This document shows, piece after piece, positions 35,584 through 44,664 of a DNA stretch of 64,000 bases. Position numbers and translations under genes: made by a program. Origin of the DNA: Novipirellula galeiformis. GTDB lineage: Bacteria; Planctomycetota; Planctomycetia; Pirellulales; Pirellulaceae. Under the pieces are notes generated by a model. The model was not told where the DNA came from, did no database searches, and saw only the letters and a list, made by a program, of their open reading frames with translations. How positions within the stretch are numbered: position 1 is the stretch's first letter; every line of letters begins with the position of its first letter. The stretch is from NCBI RefSeq assembly GCF_007860095.1, contig NZ_SJPT01000007.1, positions 186,001 to 250,000 of the forward strand, written 5' to 3'.

Positions 35584-38500
35584 TTGGCTGGCTCCCCTTC
35601 TGAAACGAACCCCAAAACGTCGAGTTCACTCTCGCGTTGGTTTTGGGCTGCGCTGATCACGGTTGCCTTTCTGACGACGATCCCCTTGCTGGCGCCCGAC
35701 ACGCTCGGTGAGCAAGCGCGTCGTCACTTGCTGAAAAAGCTACAAGACCACTACGTCGGGTTGGACGTCTCGATTGGTCGGGGGCGTTTCGAGAGCACGG
35801 TGGGGATCATCTTTGAAAACATTGTGATTTCGAATCCCACAGCGGTCGCCCGCCCGCTGCGTGAGATGGTTCGCATTGAACAACTCGTCGTGGTCGCCAA
35901 CATTCACCCCGAGAAGTTGCTCGACAAGGAACTGCCGCTAACGACGAATCGGATCGCGATCTCAGGCTTTCATGCCAACGTGACGCTCGCTGAGGACGGT
36001 ACCCCGTCCCTAAGTCAATTACTGCCACTCCCCAAACTGGGCCCATTGACGCCACGCATCGATGTCTTGCAAGCCAAGATCAATTTGTTTGATCCGTTGG
36101 CCAGCAGACGTCCCATTCGCGCAGAGATCGCCGAATTTTCGCTGACCAACACCGATCGCATGGATGGTGGCATCGACCGCACCATCACCGCGAAAGGGAC
36201 GGGAGACTTTGCCAACGCATTTCAGTTCCAGTGGCAAAGCATCAACGACGCCAACGACATTCGTTGCTCGGTCCGTGGCGCGAAAATCAATCGCGATCTG
36301 TTTGATCGAATCCCCCATGCCCTGCAACAACCGCTGCTCGACGCGCGTGGCTTGGAGTGCATCGGTGATTTCTCTTGCTCGCTCTACCAAACAGTCGGTC
36401 GCAGTTGGAACTACCGCGTTCGCTCGACCATCCATGAGGGACAATTCACTCATGCAACCTTACCCAAACCGATCACCAACCTGCGTGGCGTGATCGTTGC
36501 GGATCCTCAGGCGGTACGCATCGAAGCGTCGCAGGCGTCATTGGGCGAAGCGGTGGTTCGTGCGAGTGGTGAGTTTCGCGGCACGCAATGGCCGCTCGAC
36601 GCGGATCTAAAGATTGCCACCACTGGGCTGCTATTGGATGATCAAATATCCGCGATCCTGCCAACCGCGGCACGCAAAGGTTGGGATCACTTGCAACCGC
36701 ACGGTCGCATCGATGTCAAAGCCGACCTAACATGCCGCTCAGGTACCTGGGACGCCAGCGCGGAGGTGACCTGCAAAGGCGTGGATATCAGCTACGAGAA
36801 GTTTCCTTACCCAGTACGCCAACTGGTCGGACGAGTCGACATCCGCGGTGGCATCGCATCGAGTGAGTCACTGACCGGACGTCTGGATAGCCGCCGGATG
36901 CAATGCGCATTTCGCCTTCCGATCCGTCCAGGAATCACCAACGAGAAAACCTTCGTGATCGCTGCGGATGGGCCGGTTGCCATCGACAGCACTCTCATCA
37001 AGGCACTCTCGCACCGCGGTGCGCCTCAGTCGAAACTGGAATCGTTCGTCCGTTCTTTGCGGCCTCGCGGTTCGCTGCATCTGGCCAGTGCAATGTTTGG
37101 CACCGACGCCAGCGGACGCACGACCCGCCAACTCGATCTGCGGATCATCGACGGCCACTTACGCTACGAGAAATTTGCCTACCCGCTGTACAATGTCGAT
37201 GGTCGTATCGAAATCAACGAGGATGTTGTCCAGCTGACCAATTTCCGAGGCCTCAGTGCGAATTCAGGCGTCGTTCGCTGCGAAGGAACGTACCGTATCC
37301 CCAAACCGTCGCCCGATCCCAAATTGTTTCGCATCTCGGATTCCGGCAGCGGCATTGAGGTGCCCCCTCAACTCGCATTGACGTTCCAAACCACGAACAT
37401 CCCGATGGACAATGCGCTGCGAACCTCGCTGCCGGAATCGGCTCAGCACATTTGGGATTCGGTCGCCCCCGGTGGCGTCTTGGATGAAGCCGATGTGACG
37501 GTGATCCAGCACGAGCGTTCCGACCCGCTGCAGATTGATTTGACGGCGCGACAACTCTACGCCAACCAGATCAGTAACCGCTCGCTTAGTTTACGTCCCA
37601 TGTCGTTGCCGTACCGGATTGATATCAGCAGTGGCACGGTTCGCTACGATGGCTCAAAGGTCTACATCGACTCGCTCAACGGACAACACGCTGCGTCACG
37701 ATTGGCTGCGGACGGATTCTGTGTTCAAGGACCGAGCGGACGCTGGGATTTGACGCTGAACTTGAAAGGCGGCAGTCGGTTGAATCCTGATGCGGAATTG
37801 ATCAGCGCGTTGCCCAACGAAATGCGTGAAGCGATGCGGCGGTTGCAATTGCGAGGTCCGGTCAGCGTTCGCGGCCAAACGAAAATCACGCTCCCCGATG
37901 CGGATCACCTCGAACCGATCATCCACTGGGACGTCGCCTTGCAGCTTGAGGGGAACCGCATCGGCGACGTCGGTCCCGTCCATTCGCTGCGTGGCGAGAT
38001 CTCCGTCATCGGCAGTCGCGATGACCAAGGGATTCGCGCTTCAGGCGACGTGCACATCGATTCGATGCACATCAATGATCTGCAAATCACCTCGATCCAA
38101 GGCCCGTTCACGGTCGTCGAGGATGACTTGAAACTCGGGGTGCGAAGCGACTTCGCCCGCTCATCCTTGCTCGCCACCCAACAAGATCCTCGCAACGGAT
38201 CGGCTCCACGCTCCATCCAAGGCCGAATTTTTGACGGGGTGATTGAATTGCGCGGCGATTTGCAATTGTCCTCCGGCGGTTTCGACGTCGATTTGGCGGT
38301 GCGTGACGCTCAAGTACCGACGATCCTGGCTGACTTCGGTTATGTGGACAACGAGATGCGCGGCTTGTTTTCTGGCGACGCTGCACTCGAAGGCAGTCTG
38401 GGGACCTTAGAATTCCTGAAGGGATCCGGTACCGCCAAAGTCACCAAAGCGAACATCTACCAACTGCCGATGATCGTCCAAGTGCTCAACCAACTTCGCA

Positions 38501-38922
38501 TCAAACCGACCGAAGATGTGGCCTTTACCGACGGCACCGTCCAATTCAGCGTGTTCGGCGATACGATCAATTTCAATGAACTGAAAATGTGGGGCGATTG
38601 GGTTGCGTTGGATGGGGGAGGCTCGCTCGATGGACGGCACGAACTTGACCTGTCCTTCAATTCACGCGTCAGTCCCCAGAACGCGTTCACGCAAATCATC
38701 CGTCCGCTACGAGGGGAACGGTACACGCTTTGGACGATCGACGTGAAAGGCCCGCTCCACGCGCCGACCATCCAGCGACGAGCCTTCGAAGGGGTCGGCG
38801 AAACCCTGGAACGTTTGATCCCCACGATGAACAACGCCGCCCCCGACACCGATCCCTCCGACTTGCACGACGAAAAAGCGGCGCAGCAACCTGCGCGTGG
38901 CGCGGGAAACTGGTTCCGCTAA
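35584..38922 (+). CDS. AsmA-like giant envelope protein
   Basis: A 1112-residue protein with one N-terminal membrane helix (WFWAALITVAFLTTIPLLAP) followed by a long beta-rich exoplasmic body, ending in an AsmA C-terminal-type region (about 900-1080: GVIELRGDLQLSSGGFDV; SFNSRVSPQNAF). This anchor plus long groove-like repeat pattern matches AsmA/TamB/YhdP bridging proteins, which are proposed to carry phospholipids between inner and outer membranes. It starts at a TTG about 100 bases after the GT-C-like gene and is likely in the same operon. Repeat blocks such as YEKFPYPVRQLVGRVDIRGG and YEKFAYPLYNVDGRIEINED (about residues 400 and 530) show internal duplication. Confidence 0.82.
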   Translation: MAGSPSETNPKTSSSLSRWFWAALITVAFLTTIPLLAPDTLGEQARRHLLKKLQDHYVGLDVSIGRGRFESTVGIIFENIVISNPTAVARPLREMVRIEQLVVVANIHPEKLLDKELPLTTNRIAISGFHANVTLAEDGTPSLSQLLPLPKLGPLTPRIDVLQAKINLFDPLASRRPIRAEIAEFSLTNTDRMDGGIDRTITAKGTGDFANAFQFQWQSINDANDIRCSVRGAKINRDLFDRIPHALQQPLLDARGLECIGDFSCSLYQTVGRSWNYRVRSTIHEGQFTHATLPKPITNLRGVIVADPQAVRIEASQASLGEAVVRASGEFRGTQWPLDADLKIATTGLLLDDQISAILPTAARKGWDHLQPHGRIDVKADLTCRSGTWDASAEVTCKGVDISYEKFPYPVRQLVGRVDIRGGIASSESLTGRLDSRRMQCAFRLPIRPGITNEKTFVIAADGPVAIDSTLIKALSHRGAPQSKLESFVRSLRPRGSLHLASAMFGTDASGRTTRQLDLRIIDGHLRYEKFAYPLYNVDGRIEINEDVVQLTNFRGLSANSGVVRCEGTYRIPKPSPDPKLFRISDSGSGIEVPPQLALTFQTTNIPMDNALRTSLPESAQHIWDSVAPGGVLDEADVTVIQHERSDPLQIDLTARQLYANQISNRSLSLRPMSLPYRIDISSGTVRYDGSKVYIDSLNGQHAASRLAADGFCVQGPSGRWDLTLNLKGGSRLNPDAELISALPNEMREAMRRLQLRGPVSVRGQTKITLPDADHLEPIIHWDVALQLEGNRIGDVGPVHSLRGEISVIGSRDDQGIRASGDVHIDSMHINDLQITSIQGPFTVVEDDLKLGVRSDFARSSLLATQQDPRNGSAPRSIQGRIFDGVIELRGDLQLSSGGFDVDLAVRDAQVPTILADFGYVDNEMRGLFSGDAALEGSLGTLEFLKGSGTAKVTKANIYQLPMIVQVLNQLRIKPTEDVAFTDGTVQFSVFGDTINFNELKMWGDWVALDGGGSLDGRHELDLSFNSRVSPQNAFTQIIRPLRGERYTLWTIDVKGPLHAPTIQRRAFEGVGETLERLIPTMNNAAPDTDPSDLHDEKAAQQPARGAGNWFR

Positions 38923-38997
38923 ACTAGCGGTCTTCCTTGGCAAACCGTTCTCCCCCCGATGCAATTCCATCCTCCGACGCAAACGAGGTCAGCGAGC

Positions 38998-39351
38998 ATG
39001 CACGTCAACCCAACCTCTGCGGCGTCATCGATCGCCGGAACCGCTCGCGCGGCCGCGCGCGGAGGCGAAGCCGATGCACAGAACGCCGAAGCCACGCAAC
39101 GACACGCGACCACGGAAAATCCCGGCGGTAAAACGGCCGCAACCAGCGCGATCGACTCCAGCGAATCGACGCACGACCGCGGCGGTGATGGTCGGCAAAT
39201 GTACGATAGCTTCGAACAATCCAAAGAACACACGCCCCCCGAACCGCCACCGGAGGAAACAACCAACGCCGAACACGACTCCCACGACCACGACCTACAG
39301 GCGCCCTCGACTCCCCAAGAGCCACCACCGCATCTTGATTTCAACGCCTGA
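38998..39351 (+). CDS. Small acidic disordered protein
   Basis: A 117-residue, strongly charged, Asp/Glu/His/Pro-rich protein. The N-terminus MHVNPTSAASSIAGTARAAA is helical-looking, then comes a run of Gly/Asp/Gln/Ser with DRGGDGRQMYDSFEQSKEH in the middle and a Pro-rich acidic tail ending HLDFNA. GAGG (38985-38988) nine bases before the ATG supports translation. I recall similar short hypothetical proteins with the same N- and C-terminal ends in related planctomycetes but no function. It directly follows the AsmA-like gene (75 bases), so it may be cotranscribed. Confidence 0.6.
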   Translation: MHVNPTSAASSIAGTARAAARGGEADAQNAEATQRHATTENPGGKTAATSAIDSSESTHDRGGDGRQMYDSFEQSKEHTPPEPPPEETTNAEHDSHDHDLQAPSTPQEPPPHLDFNA

Positions 39352-39515
39352 GCAAGCGGCGAGTGCGGTGCCGAAGCTGGCGTTTGGTGCTCGCCGCTTT
39401 CACCCCAATTTCGAGGTGAAACGAAGCACGAAGCACCACTCGACTCTTACTCCTAATCGGCTCCCGTTGGTTCCGGTCCCGCGAGGTTGATAGGTGGACC
39501 GCAGTTGCCGTAGCT

Positions 39516-39563
39516 GGCTGCGAACTCAACGGGCTGCGGACTCAACGGGCTGCGAACTCATGG
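39516..39563. repeat. 16-bp tandem repeat, 3 copies
   Basis: Units GGCTGCGAACTCAACG, GGCTGCGGACTCAACG and GGCTGCGAACTCATGG, immediately before the 3' end of the lactate permease gene. Confidence 0.85.
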
Positions 39564-39572
39564 CACGCTGCC

Positions 39573-41303
39573 TCACCGGCCCCAGTAAACGATCGCGTAA
39601 CCGATCACTCCCAACAGCAGTGCATAATACGTAAACACCAACAGCGTTTTACGGATGATGGTCCCTTCTTTGCCGACCAATCCAACCACGGCCGACGCGG
39701 CAACCACATTGTGGACACAAATCGTATTGCCCGCCGCACCTCCAACCGCTTGCAACACCACGATCCAAACCGGATCCACCGCGAGCATCTCGCCGACATT
39801 GAATTGAAACGACGAAAACATCATGTTGCTAATCGTATTGCTGCCGGCAATCGCCGCACCAAAGCCTCCAATGAACGTGGCAAACACCGGCCAAGCCTCT
39901 CCGACGGTGTTCTTGACCCCTTCGGCCAACGCGATCGGCATCGACGCGTAGCCCGCGTCTCCGTTGGCGCTGTTGATAAAGACTTGCACCATCGGCACCG
40001 TAAACACCAACGCAACCGACGCTCGAAGAACCGTGCGAAACGATTCGCCCCAAGCACGCGAACACGATGCGGCATCGATACGCTGAGTGAAAACGGAGAT
40101 CATCGATGCGATCACAAACACGGTCCCCGGCAAATACAGCGGCCGAATGACTTCCGAAATGCGGGTGCCAAAAATGTTCATCACCGGCACGCTAAACGAC
40201 TTCACCCATGCGACGGGCGAAACGTCCAACCCCGGCAACGAATCCAACCGCGTGACGACCAACAACACCGCCACGATCACGTAAGGAGACCATGCGTTGA
40301 TCAGCCCGATCGGCTTGGCAACGCGTTCGCCTGGCTGCTGCAACGACGCCTGCTGCGTTAAATCTTGCTCGGTTGAATCTCGCCCCGACCAATCGCTGTC
40401 CCATTTCGTTTTCTCAGGAAACTCCCAAATCGCCTCGGGCGGGGGCATCAAAAAACCAGCCTTGGCCGCGGGCACGACAATCGCCAACCCACATAAACCT
40501 CCAATCAACGAGGGAAATTCAGGCCCCAACAACCATGCCACTACGACATACGGAATCGTCATCGCAAAGGCCGCAAACAAGGCAAACGGCCAAATCGCCA
40601 GCCCCTCTTTGAACGAGCGATTCTCGCCAAAGAATCGAGTCATCAACCCCACCATCCACAGCGGAATCAAAGCTCCCGCAATCGCATGCAACACGGCGAC
40701 GCGTAAGCCAATCAAGGACAACAATGATGCGCCGTCCACAAAGTCGTGACTTTGCGCAAAGCCATCGATCGTCCCTTCACCGGCCAACCCGGTGCCGACG
40801 CCAATCAAAATCGGCGTGCCAACGGCGCCGAACGAAACGGGAGTACTTTGAATCACGACTCCCGCGACCACCGCCGCCATTGCCGGAAACCCGAGACCGA
40901 CCAATAACGGTACCGTCACCGCAGCGGGAGTTCCGAAGCCTGCGGCGCCTTCGATAAACGAGCCAAACAACCAAGCGATAATGATCACTTGCACGCGACG
41001 ATCCGGCGAGATGTCTTGGAACGTCTTACGAATCGTTCGCAGCGCCCCGCTCTTGCGAAGCGTGTTGAGCAGTAAAATGGCCCCGAAGATGATGTACAAC
41101 AGCTCCGCGGCAACGATCAATCCCTTGACCGACGCGGCGGCAACTTGGGTTGCATCGACCTGCCATACAAACAACGCCAAGCCGCTCGCAACCAAATACG
41201 CCAGCGGCATCGCACGGCTGGCGGGCCAACGCAACATGACTAAAAACACCGCCACCGTAACGATCGGAAGCAACGACAACGACGCCAGCACTTCATCATT
41301 CAA
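39573..41303 (-). CDS. L-lactate permease family transporter
   Basis: A 576-residue membrane protein with about 12-14 helices matching the LctP/LldP family: [20 protein letters not shown] near residue 115, then [17 protein letters not shown], and [20 protein letters not shown] near residue 520. It should import L-lactate or glycolate with protons. A charged loop at about 300-340 ([16 protein letters not shown]) is more variable. It starts at a TTG (41301-41303), though an in-frame GTG five codons on is possible. No lactate dehydrogenase gene is near, so the in vivo substrate is open. Confidence 0.9.
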   Translation of the reverse strand: MNDEVLASLSLLPIVTVAVFLVMLRWPASRAMPLAYLVASGLALFVWQVDATQVAAASVKGLIVAAELLYIIFGAILLLNTLRKSGALRTIRKTFQDISPDRRVQVIIIAWLFGSFIEGAAGFGTPAAVTVPLLVGLGFPAMAAVVAGVVIQSTPVSFGAVGTPILIGVGTGLAGEGTIDGFAQSHDFVDGASLLSLIGLRVAVLHAIAGALIPLWMVGLMTRFFGENRSFKEGLAIWPFALFAAFAMTIPYVVVAWLLGPEFPSLIGGLCGLAIVVPAAKAGFLMPPPEAIWEFPEKTKWDSDWSGRDSTEQDLTQQASLQQPGERVAKPIGLINAWSPYVIVAVLLVVTRLDSLPGLDVSPVAWVKSFSVPVMNIFGTRISEVIRPLYLPGTVFVIASMISVFTQRIDAASCSRAWGESFRTVLRASVALVFTVPMVQVFINSANGDAGYASMPIALAEGVKNTVGEAWPVFATFIGGFGAAIAGSNTISNMMFSSFQFNVGEMLAVDPVWIVVLQAVGGAAGNTICVHNVVAASAVVGLVGKEGTIIRKTLLVFTYYALLLGVIGYAIVYWGR

Positions 41304-41456
41304 AACGCTTTATCCAATCAGTCGAAATAAGCGGGGGACCATGAGCGGGGGACGCAGCGGACCTCGATCCGCGGGCTCCCCGGGCCTTGGGCACCCTGGG
41401 CACCGCGGCGCGGTATCTGCGGTGCCGCGGGTTCCGCAGTGCCGCCCCAATTTAAA

Positions 41457-42563
41457 CTACGCGATGGCGTCGATGTTGCCGCTGACTTTCGTTTCGCCCC
41501 ACTTCGCCGCAATCATCACACTATTGATGCCCGATCCGATCCCCAACATCGCGACTTGATCACCGCGGACCAACTCGCCTTGCTTGGCCGCTGCGGCTAA
41601 GGTCAACGGCAACGCCACCGAGCCGGTGTTCCCTAGAAACGGAAACGTCACGCTGTCGCGCTGGGGTGCAAGCCCCATCGCTTCCAACATCGCCACGCGG
41701 TGACGTGAACCGACTTGATGGCAAACGCTGCGTGTGATTTGATCCCGCGTCCAAGTCGACTCCGCTAACAAGCGATCAAACGCGATCGCGCCGGTGGCAA
41801 TCCCTTCGGCCATCAAACGTTCCGAATCGGTATCCATCAGCGGCGTCATCCCCGCACCGGCCGAATCTTGGTCACTGCGACACAAATCGTGGAACTCAGT
41901 CCGCGCTTCGGCGATCGCCGTATCCAAGAACGTGCGTGAATCGGTATCCGTTGACATGCCCGATCCCACCACATCGCGATGTGCCAACAACCACGCACAA
42001 CTGCCCGAACCAATGGTCAGCGAAGCGAAGGCCGGTTTGACACTCTGGCGCGTGAGCGCGACGTCAGCATTGAGCTGGGCGATCGTCTGCTCCAACAACG
42101 GTCGGCTGTTCTCGGTCCCCACCACCACGCCGGCCTCGATCATGCCGGCTTCGATCATCATCGCGATCTGAACCGCTCCGTTCATCACTCCCAAACAGGC
42201 ATTCGAAACGTCGTAAACCCAACAACGAGAGGGAAGCCCCAATTCATGGTGAACCCGCGACGCGGTGGCCGGCTCTAGAAAGTCGCGACAAACACTCGCA
42301 TGGATCAAACAACCGATTCGCTCTGGCGCGATCCCGGAGGCTTCAATCGCTCGGCGGGCACTGCGCACACTCGGCTCGCTCGGCATCGTCCCGGCGGCCC
42401 AAACACGTCGCTCGTTGATCCCACTCATCAAGGCCAAGCGGCCTTCGGGCAGTTTTAAACGTTCATAAAGGGGTGCCAGACGCTGCTCAATGGCGTCGCT
42501 GGTCCAAATTTCTTCGGGAATCTCCGTACCGATCGCATCGAGGCAAACGTTGCTGAATCTCAC
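41457..42563 (-). CDS. 3-oxoacyl-ACP synthase III-like ketosynthase
   Basis: About 368 residues, thiolase-fold, FabH/OleA group. Nucleophile Cys at about residue 123 in YDVSNACLGVMNGA, His in SVCHQVGSRH and Asn in PFLGNTGSVALP give the Cys-His-Asn set. The enzyme should condense an acyl-CoA or acyl-ACP with a second substrate. OleA, which makes long-chain hydrocarbons, and FabH are both possible; the N-terminal segment (RLALMSGINERRVWAAGTM) favours the OleA-like or MvaS-neighbouring branch, but this is tentative. The GTG at 42563 is chosen because AGGA lies seven bases upstream; a TTG at 42569 is the alternative. Confidence 0.85.
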   Translation of the reverse strand: MRFSNVCLDAIGTEIPEEIWTSDAIEQRLAPLYERLKLPEGRLALMSGINERRVWAAGTMPSEPSVRSARRAIEASGIAPERIGCLIHASVCRDFLEPATASRVHHELGLPSRCWVYDVSNACLGVMNGAVQIAMMIEAGMIEAGVVVGTENSRPLLEQTIAQLNADVALTRQSVKPAFASLTIGSGSCAWLLAHRDVVGSGMSTDTDSRTFLDTAIAEARTEFHDLCRSDQDSAGAGMTPLMDTDSERLMAEGIATGAIAFDRLLAESTWTRDQITRSVCHQVGSRHRVAMLEAMGLAPQRDSVTFPFLGNTGSVALPLTLAAAAKQGELVRGDQVAMLGIGSGINSVMIAAKWGETKVSGNIDAIA

Positions 42564-42569
42564 GCTCAA

Positions 42570-43039
42570 GTCCTAAGTCGTTGGCTGCATTGGTGTTGGT
42601 GCATTTATACCGGACAAACTGACGGCTGAATAGGATCACCCATTCGGGCGGGAACCCGCTCGTTGCTAGCAATCGCGACCTTTGCTAGCACCGCATGTAG
42701 TGCTAGCGGCCACCAATTCGCTCTAGCTAGAGAAAAGGCTTTGACCTAGCCGATTGGAACCCTAAATTTTCGCCGCACAGGAGTGACACGTTGTGTGTCG
42801 CACACAGCGGTAAATGAACGACGGGGTTGTCGCCACAAAACAAGGATCGTCACCGGAACTTGTTTCACTCGACATGTCCGAAAGTCACGATGGGTTGGAC
42901 GCCAAGATGGCACTCACTGACATCGCAAAAAATCCTTGTCTTTTCATCTTCTCTGAATTGTTTACCGCTGTCCCAAGTTGCGAAACGATTTTTGCAACGC
43001 ATTTTACATCACTCGCGATCTTCGAAGAGGAACTTTCGG
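42570..43039. promoter_or_regulatory. Divergent region with CTAG-rich palindromes
   Basis: The 470 bases between divergent ketosynthase and GATase-like genes. GCTAGC occurs three times at 42665, 42684 and 42702, CTCTAGCTAGAG at 42721-42732 is a perfect 12-base palindrome, and TGTGTG-TCG-CACACA at 42792-42806 is a 6-base inverted repeat. These are plausible protein-binding sites. A frame at 42814-43050 overlaps the true GATase start and is not called. AAGAGG (43025-43030) serves the ATG at 43040. Confidence 0.45.
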
Positions 43040-43792
43040 ATGACGTGTAAGCCTTTAATCGGCATGAACGCCGACTTTCGTGCTGCCGCTCGTAACGTAC
43101 CCGCCTACAGTTACATCGCAGCAGGATACTTTCAATCGGTGATCGCAGCGGGAGGGATTCCTGTCATTCTGCCACCGATGGACGATGCGAGTTCAATTCG
43201 AACCGCAATCGAAAACCTCCACGGATTCATCATGATCGGCGGAGCCGACTTGGACCCTCGAAATGATGGCTTCATGTTGCATCCTTCGGTTCGTCCGTTG
43301 GATCCCGTTCGCGAAACCAGCGACCGTTTAATCATCGCAGAATTGGCCGAGCGTCGCGTTCCTGTCTTGGGAATCGGCACTGGCATGCAACTGTTGAACG
43401 TCCACCAGGGCGGAAACTTGTTCTTGAACATCAAAGAGGACCTGCCCAACGCAGTGCCTCACCACGACGCTCACGATCCCAACCATCGCCACACCTTGAA
43501 CGTCGAAAGCGACTCCTTGGTCGGTCGCGTTTATGGCGATGGCGAAATTCGCGTCAGCAGCCGGCACCATATGGCGATTGACGAAGTCGCTCCTGGATTC
43601 CGCGTCACCGCACGTTGCCCCGATGGGGTGATCGAAGCGATTGAAAGCGAAATGATGGACTGGTTCGCGATCGGCACCCAATTCCATCCTGAATGTGGAG
43701 CCGCTTCGGCGCTGGATATCCGCATTTTCGAAGAGTTTATCGACGGCGTTCGCGAGCGTGCGAATCAAGAAGATCTGCGACTCGTTGCTTAA
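43040..43792 (+). CDS. Class I glutamine amidotransferase homologue lacking Cys
   Basis: A 250-residue protein related to gamma-glutamyl-GABA hydrolase (peptidase C26, PuuD-like): MNADFRAAARNVPAYSYIAAGY, IMIGGADLDPRND and HPEC are family marks. The nucleophile elbow, normally GICRGMQ, reads GIGTGMQ, with Gly113 in place of the catalytic Cys. His216 and Glu218 (TQFHPE) of the triad are kept. It therefore should not form a thioester and may be a binding protein or use a different chemistry. I recall planctomycete relatives with similar Gly-containing elbows, so this is more likely a fixed lineage trait than a fresh mutation. An AAGAGG site nine bases before the ATG supports this start; the upstream frame is a shadow. 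Confidence 0.85.
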   Translation: MTCKPLIGMNADFRAAARNVPAYSYIAAGYFQSVIAAGGIPVILPPMDDASSIRTAIENLHGFIMIGGADLDPRNDGFMLHPSVRPLDPVRETSDRLIIAELAERRVPVLGIGTGMQLLNVHQGGNLFLNIKEDLPNAVPHHDAHDPNHRHTLNVESDSLVGRVYGDGEIRVSSRHHMAIDEVAPGFRVTARCPDGVIEAIESEMMDWFAIGTQFHPECGAASALDIRIFEEFIDGVRERANQEDLRLVA

Positions 43793-44125
43793 TGCGACCT
43801 CCCGATGTGACGCGTTTGCCCTCGATCACAAAAGCGAGGGGGCACATTCACCTCCATCGGGACACAAACGAACAACACCTGCCCGAGTTGAACCACAGGG
43901 ATTCGTGGCTCAGACGACAGGGTGTTTTGTTACTTCCATCTACGCCGCAGAACGAACGGATTCTTGTTTTGCGGCTTGGTGAAATGGAAATAGCGAGAAG
44001 ACACAAGGACGGAGGATCAGAGGGAGATTGGAAACCAAAACATTGCCGCACCGGAAACTTCAACCGACGCACGGATTCGCGTTGACAGGACAAGAGGTCT
44101 TGGGGTTGAGACGCAAGGAGCAACG
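43793..44125. other. Intergenic leader before the candidate small gene
   Basis: About 330 bases after the GATase-like gene. TTGACA at 44083-44088 resembles a -35 box, but no matching -10 sequence is obvious 17 bases on. No known RNA is recognised. This stretch may be 3' leader or promoter for the small gene at 44126. Confidence 0.4.
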
Positions 44126-44224
44126 ATGGCAATCGTCGACCAGGATGGACGGCGGATCAAGCTTGGAAGCAACGATCGTGATGGCAGAAGATTGAGCTCA
44201 GATCAAAGAGTCAGGGTTGACTAA
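44126..44224 (+). CDS. Candidate 32-residue small protein
   Basis: A 33-codon frame (ATG to TAA) with a near-ideal ribosome binding site, AAGGAG at 44115-44120, five bases before the ATG, and a strong terminator nine bases after the stop. The predicted peptide is basic and repeats Asp-Gly-Arg-Arg twice (QDGRRIKL, then RDGRRLSS), with no membrane segment. I know no family. The combination of Shine-Dalgarno, short frame and terminator is unlikely by chance but a single example in a 64-kb window cannot be excluded; a regulatory leader peptide or small RNA are alternatives. Confidence 0.45.
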   Translation: MAIVDQDGRRIKLGSNDRDGRRLSSDQRVRVD

Positions 44225-44232
44225 CAATTGAG

Positions 44233-44274
44233 GCCGGGCGTGCATCGAGTTGAAGCACGCCCGGCTTCTTTTTT
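44233..44274 (+). terminator. Strong rho-independent terminator
   Basis: An 11-bp GC-rich stem, GCCGGGCGTGC (44233-44243) with its exact complement at 44255-44265, encloses an 11-base loop and is followed by TTCTTTTTT. It ends the transcript of the candidate small gene or a longer transcript from the GATase-like gene. Confidence 0.9.
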
Positions 44275-44290
44275 GCGCCGATGCCAAGAC

Positions 44291-44341
44291 CCGCTATGAA
44301 CCGGAGACCGCTATGAACCTGGGGCCGTTATGAACCTGGGA
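44291..44341. repeat. 17-bp tandem repeat, 3 copies, plus partial element
   Basis: CCGCTATGAACCGGAGA, CCGCTATGAACCTGGGG and CCGTTATGAACCTGGGA in tandem. Directly after, 44345-44380 holds TTAAGCAGGTAGACAAGAAT and following bases that recall one end of the palindromic elements at 22.8 and 29.0 kb. Confidence 0.75.
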
Positions 44342-44664
44342 CCGTTAAGCAGGTAGACAAGAATCATTTGGCGATAGTCCAGTGCCATCTACATTGGCCC
44401 CATGAGGGTGTTGTTTTTACGCAAGTTCCGACGGGCCGAAGGTCCAGCCGTTTACCTAGCCCTGGCCCAACGTAGCGAGCTTGCGAGCGAAGTGCAGGCC
44501 AGAGATCCTCGGCCCCACACCTCTGGTCCCCGCCCGCAGAGAAGCCGCTGGATTGCTTGCCACGGATCTTGTGACTCCAAAGTAGATGACATTTGGCAAT
44601 AGCCCCCGGTTAACGGATGCGAACCGGACGCTAGCTGGTGGCGGCTGATACAGCCAAACGCTGC
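44342..44664. other. Intergenic region with a partial repeat
   Basis: About 320 bases to the end of the AEC transporter gene. Frames here (for example 44402-44602) have no recognisable product, and the first 40 bases are repeat-derived. Nothing else is supported. Confidence 0.4.

Noticed and set aside
42814-43050. Forward frame before the GATase-like gene
   Set aside because: It overlaps the supported start at 43040 in another frame and has no clear ribosome binding site.
43793-44232. Known structural RNA such as tmRNA, 6S, SRP or RNase P
   Set aside because: I searched by eye for their conserved cores before the terminator and found none.
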